The notes under the pieces were generated by a model. That model ran no database searches and was not told the origin of the DNA. It saw only the letters and a list, made by a program, of their open reading frames with translations. This document shows positions 1-4,925 of a stretch of 8,646 nt of DNA, one piece after another. Both the position numbers and the translations under genes were made by a program. The DNA comes from Chloroflexota bacterium (GTDB lineage Bacteria; Chloroflexota; Limnocylindria; P2-11E), in NCBI GenBank assembly GCA_025350745.1, contig JANXXG010000066.1, positions 1-8,646 of the forward strand, in the 5' to 3' direction. The number at the start of each line of letters is the position of its first letter. Position 1 is the stretch's first letter.

Positions 1-350
1 CGATGGAGGAGCTGCGCGAGGGCATCTACCTTCGGGGCTACGGCCAGCAGGATCCTCTCATCGCCTACAAGAACGAGGCCCGCACGTTCTTCGACGAGAT
101 GACCGACAAGATCGCGTTCGACGTCGCCCAGATGGTCCTGCGTGTCTCGGTGAAGACCGCCGAGCAGGCCGAAGCCGAGGAGAAGGCACCACCTCCACCT
201 CCGACCGTTCAAGGGAGAAATCAGACGACGGGCACGAGCTGGAACGCCGGGAACGGCGCAGCAGCGCCGACGACCTCGAGCCGTCCGGGCCGGAATGATC
301 CCTGCTCCTGCGGGTCCGGGAAGAAGTACAAGAAGTGTCATGGGCGCTAG
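1..350 (+). CDS. secA: SecA preprotein translocase ATPase, C-terminal end (5'-partial)
   Basis: This is the last ~115 residues of SecA, the cytoplasmic ATPase that drives preproteins through SecYEG. The visible part starts inside the helical scaffold region: MEELREGIYLRGYGQQDP closely matches the conserved SecA segment 'LRxGIxLRGYxQxDP', followed by YKNEARTFFDEM. A Glu/Pro/Ala-rich and then Gly/Ser/Thr-rich linker (about residues 55-95 of the visible part) leads to the SEC-C tail RNDPCSCGSGKKYKKCHGR. Its Cys-x-Cys...Cys-His zinc ligands bind SecB or the ribosome in characterised SecA proteins. The in-frame ATG at position 3 is an internal Met, not the start. The gene ends with TAG at 348-350, and the first Lgt-like gene follows within 4 nt, so the two are probably cotranscribed. 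Identification is essentially certain; only the 5' part is missing. Confidence 0.97.
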   Translation, partial: MEELREGIYLRGYGQQDPLIAYKNEARTFFDEMTDKIAFDVAQMVLRVSVKTAEQAEAEEKAPPPPPTVQGRNQTTGTSWNAGNGAAAPTTSSRPGRNDPCSCGSGKKYKKCHGR

Positions 351-354
351 CTAG

Positions 355-1185
355 CTGAACCTCCCATTCGACCCGAACGTCCACTTCGGCCCGCTCCAGC
401 TCGCCTGGCACGGCATCTTCACCGCACTCGGGATCTTCTTCGGCGTGGCCCTGCCGGTGCGGCTGCTGCGCGGCCGCGTGTCAGAGGAGGCGCTGTACGC
501 GGTGGCGACGCCCGCGGTCATTGGCGGCATCATCGGCGCGCGCCTCTTCCACGTCGTCGACTGCTGGACGCTCTGCGGCTACGACACGAACCCGCTCCTC
601 ATTCCGCAGATCTGGGCCGGCGGCATCGCGATCATGGGCGCGGTCGTGGTCGGCGCACTCACCGGCTACATCGTCGCGGTCCGCCGCGGTGACATCGCGA
701 TCGGCGCTGCGGCGGATGGCGCGGCCGCCGGGATCGGGATCGGCATGGCCATCGGCCGGATCGGCGACATCATCAATGGCGAGCACCACGCGGTCCCCTG
801 CGCGCCGCCGGGTGTCTGCGTGACCTACGACCACCCTGATTCCCTGGGCCAGGGCCCGGCCTTTGGCCCCGGTGACCCCCGGTACTCCGCAGATCCCGTC
901 CACCTTGCCGTCGGCTACGAGATGCTCTGGGATCTTGCCGGCGTCGCGCTCGCGATCGTGCTGGCGCGACGGTTCGGTGGTCGGAAGCCGGAGGGTCGGG
1001 TGTTCTGGATCTGGCTCGCGTTCCAGTCATTCGGCCGTCTGGTCATCTCGTTCCTGCGCGTGGACAAGGTCGGAGCGTTCGGTCTCTACCAGGCGCAGAT
1101 CGTCGCGATCCTGCTCATCGCGCTCTCGCTCCCGATCATCGTGACGCTCTTCCGCATGGCCAGGCGCGCACCGGCTGCCGCGTAG
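355..1185 (+). CDS. Lgt-like membrane protein, tandem copy 1 (apparent CTG start)
   Basis: A member of the Lgt (prolipoprotein diacylglyceryl transferase) family, whose characterised members transfer diacylglycerol from phosphatidylglycerol to the lipobox Cys of lipoproteins in the cytoplasmic membrane. It has 276 residues if it starts at CTG 355, normal for the family, with about seven hydrophobic segments. The core signature GRIGDIINGEHHA lies at about residues 134-146, and GRLVISFLR marks the conserved C-terminal arginine region. Start choice: in-frame TAG sits at 352-354 and the first ATG/GTG/TTG is GTG 445, which would remove the N-terminal motif. From CTG 355 the protein reads NLPFDPN...FGP.QLAWHG, matching the start of copy 2 (DLPFDPT...LGPFRIAWHS). 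Relative to E. coli Lgt as I recall it, Tyr26 is His, His103 is Met, Asn146 is Asp, Gly154 is Ala and Glu243 is Ser. Arg143 and Arg239 counterparts remain. It also has a Cys-x5-Cys pair after the core motif. Family call is firm; enzymatic activity is uncertain. Confidence 0.88.
   Translation: MNLPFDPNVHFGPLQLAWHGIFTALGIFFGVALPVRLLRGRVSEEALYAVATPAVIGGIIGARLFHVVDCWTLCGYDTNPLLIPQIWAGGIAIMGAVVVGALTGYIVAVRRGDIAIGAAADGAAAGIGIGMAIGRIGDIINGEHHAVPCAPPGVCVTYDHPDSLGQGPAFGPGDPRYSADPVHLAVGYEMLWDLAGVALAIVLARRFGGRKPEGRVFWIWLAFQSFGRLVISFLRVDKVGAFGLYQAQIVAILLIALSLPIIVTLFRMARRAPAAA
751..803 (+). repeat. Copy-1 half of a near-identical 53-nt repeat shared by the two lgt-like genes
   Basis: This 53-nt segment encodes the core signature of the first Lgt-like protein and matches 1575-1627 in the second gene at 49 of 53 positions by eye. 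Elsewhere the genes are clearly diverged, although protein constraint explains part of the match. It may reflect strong selection on the motif, or local gene conversion. Confidence 0.7.
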
Positions 1186-1187
1186 CG

Positions 1188-1988
1188 GTGGACCTCCCGT
1201 TCGACCCGACGTTCGCGCTCGGGCCGTTCCGGATCGCGTGGCATTCGTTCTGGGCGCTCGTCGGGATGGGCCTCGGGAGCTGGCTCTCCTTCCGCCTGGC
1301 CCGTCCGCTCGTGCGTGATGAGCGCATCTACCCGTACGCGATCGCGGTGATCATCGGTGGGCTCGTCGCGGCCCGTGCCGGCCACATCGCCGACAACTGG
1401 GCGTACTACAGCGGGCGTCCGGACCAGCTCATCGCCTTCTGGAACGGCGGTGTCGCGGTGGCCGCGGCGCCGATCGGCTCAGCGATCGCGGGCGGGATCG
1501 CGGCTCGCCGTCTCCGCCTTCCCCTCGGTTTCCTGTTCGATGTCACGGCGATCGGGATCGTTCTCGGCGAGGCCATCGGACGGATCGGCGACATCATCAA
1601 CGGCGAGCACCACGCGATCGCCTGCGCCGGTCTCCCGTGGTGCGTCCGTTACACCGGCCCGGCGACCCTCGGACAGCGTGACTTCACGCATCCGGTCGTC
1701 GCCTACGACCTGCTCGTGGACCTCCTCATCTTCGTCGTGATGCTGCGCTACTTCCGCCACACGTCGGGGCACGCCCCGGAGAGCCGCACCTTCTGGCTGT
1801 ACCTCGTCCTCTACGGCGGGTTCCGCTTCGCGACGTCGTTCCTCCGGCTCGATCCGGTCGTGCTCGCCGGGCTGCAGGAGGCCCAGCTCCTTGGGCTGCT
1901 CTACGTCCTCGCCGGGGTCCCGGTGCTCGTCTGGCTGCACCGCCGCGCCTTTCGGATCGCCGACATCCGGGAACCGCCGTCTCCATAG
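1188..1988 (+). CDS. Lgt-like membrane protein, tandem copy 2
   Basis: A second Lgt-family protein of 266 residues, starting at GTG two bases after the TAG of copy 1, so the pair is probably translationally coupled; no clear Shine-Dalgarno sequence is visible. It shares with copy 1 the N-terminal LPFDP, the identical 13-residue core GRIGDIINGEHHA (residues 131-143), a Cys-x5-Cys pair just after it, and the C-terminal FRFATSFLR region. Multiple hydrophobic segments fit the seven-helix Lgt fold. As in copy 1, positions aligned to E. coli Tyr26, His103, Asn146, Gly154 and Glu243 are changed (His, Ala, Asp, Ala, Ser), while the two key arginines are kept. Copy 2 lacks the longer Pro/Gly-rich periplasmic loop that copy 1 carries after its core motif. 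It could be a true lipoprotein transferase of a divergent lineage or a related acyl/lipid transferase with another substrate; the sequence does not decide. Confidence 0.9.
   Translation: MDLPFDPTFALGPFRIAWHSFWALVGMGLGSWLSFRLARPLVRDERIYPYAIAVIIGGLVAARAGHIADNWAYYSGRPDQLIAFWNGGVAVAAAPIGSAIAGGIAARRLRLPLGFLFDVTAIGIVLGEAIGRIGDIINGEHHAIACAGLPWCVRYTGPATLGQRDFTHPVVAYDLLVDLLIFVVMLRYFRHTSGHAPESRTFWLYLVLYGGFRFATSFLRLDPVVLAGLQEAQLLGLLYVLAGVPVLVWLHRRAFRIADIREPPSP
1575..1627 (+). repeat. Copy-2 half of the near-identical 53-nt repeat
   Basis: Partner of the segment at 751-803, with four mismatches in 53 nt. It encodes the same 13-residue core motif followed by the first Cys of the conserved Cys-x5-Cys pair. 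Confidence 0.7.
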
Positions 1989-2021
1989 ACCAGGTGTTCG
2001 GAGTTCGTCCAGCTGGTCTTT
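1987..2021 (+). terminator. Possible intrinsic terminator after the lgt pair
   Basis: A 7-bp perfect inverted repeat, AGACCAG at 1987-1993 and CTGGTCT at 2013-2019, encloses a 19-nt loop and is followed by a very short T run. The 5' arm overlaps the stop codon of the second Lgt-like gene. The position suits termination of a secA-lgt-lgt transcript, but the long loop and weak T tract make this tentative. Confidence 0.35.
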
Positions 2022-2048
2022 GCCGCGCAAGGGCTTTCGTATCTCAAA

Positions 2049-2074
2049 TGACCCTTTCCGACCGCAGAGGGGTC
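2049..2074 (+). other. Hairpin in the lgt-cysteine-rich protein intergenic region
   Basis: GACCCTTT (2050-2057) can pair with the following GAGGGGTC (about 2067-2074), allowing G-U wobbles, giving roughly eight pairs around a nine-base loop. Only a short pyrimidine run follows. It could be a second weak terminator or a leader hairpin for the downstream cysteine-rich protein gene. I cannot tell which, or whether it forms. Confidence 0.25.
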
Positions 2075-2102
2075 TTCCCGAATCGGCCTTCCGCGGGTAA
2101 CA

Positions 2103-2114
2103 TTTCGTACGAAA
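2103..2114. promoter_or_regulatory. 12-bp perfect palindrome, candidate operator
   Basis: TTTCGTACGAAA is a perfect 12-bp palindrome in non-coding DNA, 99 bp upstream of the cysteine-rich protein gene. A half-site TTTCGTA also occurs at 2035-2041. AT-rich perfect palindromes in a GC-rich intergenic region are typical of dimeric repressor operators. A loose -10-like TAACAT lies just before it (2098-2103), without a convincing -35. The regulator is unknown. Confidence 0.4.
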
Positions 2115-2196
2115 ACCGGCACAGATCAGGCGTGGGGAGCGTATCCAACTGGTGTCCGAGTCTTGTTCAGCGGCTCTCACGCGTCCGACTGCGTCT

Positions 2197-2204
2197 AGAG
2201 AGGA
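2197..2204 (+). promoter_or_regulatory. Strong Shine-Dalgarno site of the cysteine-rich protein gene
   Basis: AGAGAGGA lies nine bases before ATG 2214 and is the best ribosome binding site on the plus strand of this window. It supports the reality of the small gene. It sits in the loop of a small potential hairpin (GACTG 2187-2191 with CAGTC 2205-2209), which could modulate translation. Confidence 0.7.
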
Positions 2205-2213
2205 CAGTCCCGC

Positions 2214-2411
2214 ATGAAGGAATGGATCGTCTGCGAGGACAACTGCCTGAAGTGCAGCTACGGCGCGACCCTCGATTGCGACGGGGATTGCCCGCGCTGC
2301 CCGCGGAACACCTACTGCCCGTGCGTCACTTTCGTGAGCTTCGCCGCCGGGAAGCTCGCACCCGTGGCCCAGCCCGTCACGACCACGTTCGAACGCCCTC
2401 GTAAGCGCTAG
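2214..2411 (+). CDS. Small eight-cysteine protein of unknown function
   Basis: A 65-residue protein that I do not recognise. Its N-terminal half holds eight cysteines at residues 7, 11, 14, 22, 26, 29, 35 and 37. They form two successive Cys-x3-Cys-x2-Cys triplets (CEDNCLKC and CDGDCPRC) and a closing CPC. This pattern suggests a compact zinc- or iron-sulfur-binding fold. The C-terminal half is cysteine-free and ends in a basic ERPRKR tail. There is no signal peptide or membrane segment. A strong Shine-Dalgarno site precedes the ATG, and the TAG stop is 10 nt before the prfB start, so the two genes are probably cotranscribed. It is not a radical SAM enzyme despite the Cys-x3-Cys-x2-Cys spacing: it is far too short and the motif is doubled. 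The coding call is well supported by the RBS, spacing and cysteine periodicity; no function can be assigned. Confidence 0.82.
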   Translation: MKEWIVCEDNCLKCSYGATLDCDGDCPRCPRNTYCPCVTFVSFAAGKLAPVAQPVTTTFERPRKR

Positions 2412-2421
2412 CGGCCTGCAC

Positions 2422-3550
2422 ATGGCGATAGACCAGGGTGGGCTCGCGGCCCTGCGCGACCGCATCGACCGGATGGCGGTGTTCCTTTGACCTCGAGGGA
2501 ACGCGTCTTGAGGTCGGTCGTCTAGAGGCCGAGGCTTCCGCACCGGACCTTTGGTCCGATCGGCAACACGCCCAAGTGACCCTACGAAAACTGGATGCCG
2601 CGCGACGCCGTGTCGAACGCTGGGATGGCTTTCGCGCCCGCGCTGCGGATATCACGGAGATGCTCCCGCTCGCCGACGAGGATGCCGGCATCGCGCAGGA
2701 CCTCGCCGCCGATCTGGGCACGCTGCTCGTCGCGGTCGCCAAGGCAAGCCTCGAGGCGCAGCTCTCCGGACCGTATGACGAGCGGCCGGCGTTCCTGGCC
2801 ATCAGCGCCGGCGTCGGTGGGACCGACGCCGCCGATTGGGCCGAGATGCTCGTGCGCCTCTACCTGCGCTGGGCGGAGCGGCGGGGCTTCCGCGCGGAGA
2901 TCCTCGAGAGCACGCCCGGTGAAGAGGCCGGTCTCAAGAGCGCGACGCTGTCCATCGATGGCGACTACGCCTACGGCTACCTGAAGCACGAGCGCGGCAC
3001 CCATCGCCTCGTGCGGATCTCGCCCTTCGATTTCCAGAAGCGCCGCCAGACCTCATTCGCCCTCGTCGATCCGACGCCCCAGGTGGAGGCGGAGACCGAG
3101 GTCGAGATCCGGTCCGACGAGCTGCGGATCGATACGTACCGCAGCACCGGCGCCGGCGGCCAGAACGTCAACAAGACCGAGACCGCCGTGCGGATCACCC
3201 ACCTTCCGACCGGTCTCGTCGCCGCATCGCAGAACGAGCGGTCGCAGTTACAGAACCGTGACATCGCGATGCGGGTGCTGCGGGCGCGGCTGCTCGAGCG
3301 GCGCGTGCTCGAGCAGGAGGCCGAGCAGGCGAAAGAGCGTGGCGAGATGCGCGCCGCCGACTGGGGAAGTCAGATCCGCAGCTACGTTCTCCACCCGTAC
3401 ACCCTGGTGAAGGACCACCGCACCGGCGTGGAGTCCGGCGACGTCCAACGGGTGCTGGACGGCGATATCGAACAATTCATCGAGGCCTCACTCACCGGCC
3501 AGACCTCGTCCAAAGGCGCTGGGGCGACTGGCACCGGTCCTGCGGACTAG
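2422..3550 (+). CDS. prfB: Peptide chain release factor 2 with programmed +1 frameshift
   Basis: RF2 ends translation at UGA and UAA by triggering peptidyl-tRNA hydrolysis. The first reading frame runs from ATG 2422 for 22 codons to an in-frame TGA at 2488-2490; a +1 shift on CTT enters the second frame at GAC 2489 and continues to TAG 3548-3550, giving about 375 residues, the usual RF2 size. The second frame carries the RF2 codon-recognition tripeptide in RISPFDFQKRRQTSFA and the catalytic GGQ loop in GAGGQNVNKTETAVRITH. The N-terminal pieces on each side of the shift (RIDRMAVFL, then DLEGTRLEVGRLEAE) fit the RF2 coiled-coil domain only when joined. An ORF opening in the second frame at 2438 would encode an unrelated N-terminus and should not be used. 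No clear Shine-Dalgarno site precedes ATG 2422, so coupling to the cysteine-rich gene is likely. The frameshift makes RF2 autoregulate its own level. Confidence 0.96.
2476..2491 (+). promoter_or_regulatory. prfB programmed +1 frameshift site
   Basis: The slip sequence CTTTGAC (2485-2491) matches the classic prfB recoding heptamer: tRNA-Leu on CUU shifts +1 to UUU when RF2 is scarce and UGA is read slowly. In E. coli a Shine-Dalgarno-like AGGGGG lies three bases upstream of CUU. Here the same position holds GCGGTG (2476-2481), a poorer match to the anti-Shine-Dalgarno sequence, so stimulation may be weaker or need another element. Confidence 0.92.
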
Positions 3551-3555
3551 GCAGG

Positions 3556-3572
3556 TGGGCGACGCTCGCCCA
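3556..3572 (+). other. Hairpin between prfB and the YtxH-like gene
   Basis: TGGGCGA (3556-3562) and TCGCCCA (3566-3572) form a perfect 7-bp stem with a three-base loop. It directly abuts the ribosome binding site AAGGGAG (3572-3578). There is no T run on either strand, so it is not a standard terminator; it may affect mRNA stability, processing or access to the ribosome binding site. Confidence 0.5.
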
Positions 3573-3584
3573 AGGGAGATGCAC

Positions 3585-3947
3585 ATGAACGCGCTCAAAG
3601 ATCTCAACCTCGAGGACATGCTGGGTGACCTGCGCTCGCAGGCAAGCAAGCGGATCGACGACATGCGGTCCGAAGGCCGGAAGCAGGCCCGGAACGCGGG
3701 CGGCGGTCATGACGACACCGCGCTCTTCTCGGCCTTCACGGTCGGCATTCTTGCCGGTGCCCTGGCCGGGGCAGCGATCGCGCTCTTGATGACCCCGTTC
3801 GATGGTCGGCAGGCGCGCGCGAAGCTGAGCGAGCGGGTCGACAAGCTGCGCTCTGATGCACCCACGAGCTGGGGCGGCGAGGCCAACGGGAACGGGAAGC
3901 CGACCGGCTCCTACGAGCCGAGCTACAACGCGCCCAAGCCTGTCTAG
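3585..3947 (+). CDS. YtxH-like small membrane protein
   Basis: A 120-residue protein resembling the YtxH family of small single-span membrane proteins, which have no firm biochemical role and are often linked to envelope or general stress. The N-terminal 45 residues are charged and amphipathic (LEDMLGDLRSQASKRIDD). A glycine-zipper-like membrane segment follows (about residues 48-70: FTVGILAGALAGAAIALLMTP). It runs into the typical YtxH post-membrane motif P-x-x-G-x-x-x-R (TPFDGRQARAKL), a short helix, and a Gly/Asn/Pro-rich hydrophilic tail. ATG 3585 is preferred because AAGGGAG lies six bases upstream; ATG 3579 overlaps that site, and GTG 3555 would make the upstream hairpin coding. The gene follows prfB by 34 nt and ends with TAG nine bases from the end of the convergent fdhE. 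Confidence 0.85.
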   Translation: MNALKDLNLEDMLGDLRSQASKRIDDMRSEGRKQARNAGGGHDDTALFSAFTVGILAGALAGAAIALLMTPFDGRQARAKLSERVDKLRSDAPTSWGGEANGNGKPTGSYEPSYNAPKPV

Positions 3948-3956
3948 CGCGTCGCC

Positions 3957-4925
3957 CTAATCATCCGGCGCCCCACGGCCTTCGCGGACGAGCCGTGGGA
4001 TGCCGGCCGTCGAGATATCGACCGTCCCCGGCCGGGTGTACCCGGCGGCGCGCGCGCCGATATCCAGGTGGACGGTGGCGGCGTCCTCGGCCGCGAGCCG
4101 GACCGCGGGGACCGAGGTGAACGTCGCGATCGCTTTCACGTAGCCGTGACAGCGCTCGCAGACGTCAACGCGGTCCTTTGACGGAGGCTCCGCCCGGGCC
4201 GGCGACGCCGGGCCCGGGCGCTCTTCGGTAGAGACCAGCGTTCCCAGCGTGCGGTGGTCGTCATTCCCGCAGTAGGGGCAGAGCAGCACGAGCCATGACC
4301 ACGAGACGCCGCACCGGCCGCACCGGAGGACCCGGCGCTTCTCCGCGCCCACCAGCTCGGCGAGCGCGGGCCAGGCGCCGCAGATGGGGCAGTAGCCGCG
4401 GTCCCACTTGTCGACGTCCGTCAGCGCGGCGCACTGTTTGGCCGCTTCCCAGAGGATCGGCTGCAGCGCGAGCTCAAGGAGCCGGGCGAAGGCGTCCGGA
4501 TCGAGGTCCCGCTCCTTCGCGGCGCGCGCGATCGCCTCGGTGTCCCCGTCGAGCGCGCTCTGGAGGATCGGCGCGACGTCGATCCGCTCCCCTCGTTCGG
4601 CGGTCAACCGTTCACCGGTGCGTTGCGCCGGCGATCCTTCGACGCTCGTGTCCGCGAGGTTGCGGGCAAGGCGTTGCAGGTCTTCGCTGATGTCGTCGGT
4701 CTCGCAGGAGAGGGCGCCCGCACCGAGGAGGGGCCGGCCGTCCGCGATCGCCTGGGCCGCTGCCTGGATCGACAGGTCGATCTCGATGTCCGGTACGGGC
4801 GCCGTCGCGAACGTTGCGAGTCGCTCGTCGTTGAAGGCCGCGATCGGCCCGAGGCCCGCGTCCTCCGTGGCGAGCTCTCGCCAGCGGGCGCGGGCCTCGT
4901 CGATCTCGAGCGGGTTCGGGACCGT
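3957..4925 (-). CDS. fdhE: Formate dehydrogenase maturation protein FdhE (start codon unclear)
   Basis: FdhE is a cytoplasmic rubredoxin-like protein needed for activity of respiratory formate dehydrogenases; it interacts with the catalytic subunit and is linked to its redox maturation. Four Cys-x2-Cys pairs are visible, as in E. coli FdhE: CPIC, CGRC, CPYC and CERC, the last followed by HGYVKAI, the family's 'CxxCxxYxK' region. From the first in-frame common start (TTG 4607) only 216 residues remain, well short of the ~300 usual. The same frame is open back to 4925 and encodes a plausible FdhE N-terminus (EIDEARARWRELA... and DDISEDLQRLARNLA), giving up to 322 residues. No ATG, GTG or TTG occurs in that stretch; the first codon after the nrfD stop TAG is ACG. 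Since nrfD is in the same frame, the start cannot lie within nrfD unless the TAG is read through. Function firm; start unresolved. Confidence 0.88.
   Translation of the reverse strand, partial: TVPNPLEIDEARARWRELATEDAGLGPIAAFNDERLATFATAPVPDIEIDLSIQAAAQAIADGRPLLGAGALSCETDDISEDLQRLARNLADTSVEGSPAQRTGERLTAERGERIDVAPILQSALDGDTEAIARAAKERDLDPDAFARLLELALQPILWEAAKQCAALTDVDKWDRGYCPICGAWPALAELVGAEKRRVLRCGRCGVSWSWLVLLCPYCGNDDHRTLGTLVSTEERPGPASPARAEPPSKDRVDVCERCHGYVKAIATFTSVPAVRLAAEDAATVHLDIGARAAGYTRPGTVDISTAGIPRLVREGRGAPDD
3972..3999. terminator. Possible bidirectional hairpin at the convergent gene ends
   Basis: CCCACGGC (3972-3979) and GCCGTGGG (3992-3999) form a perfect 8-bp stem with a 12-base loop. 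It lies in the last codons of fdhE and 25 nt beyond the YtxH-like gene stop. The two convergent genes leave only nine bases between stops, so any terminator for the plus-strand transcript must lie inside fdhE. There is no T tract, so the call is tentative. Confidence 0.3.

Noticed and set aside
2214..2300. Cys-x3-Cys-x2-Cys as a radical SAM motif
   Set aside because: The protein is only 65 residues, the motif occurs twice, and no SAM-binding region is present.
2438..2490. GTG/ATG-type start in the second prfB frame at 2438
   Set aside because: The encoded N-terminus does not resemble RF2, whereas the frameshift product from ATG 2422 does and includes the standard CTTTGAC site.
1479..2543. 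Minus-strand 354-codon ORF across lgt copy 2, the intergenic region and the start of prfB
   Set aside because: No family signature, biased charged composition, and it opposes three supported plus-strand genes.
4031..4046. Stem-loop GCCGGG-TGTA-CCCGGC within fdhE
   Set aside because: Short stem inside coding sequence with no T run; expected by chance in GC-rich DNA.
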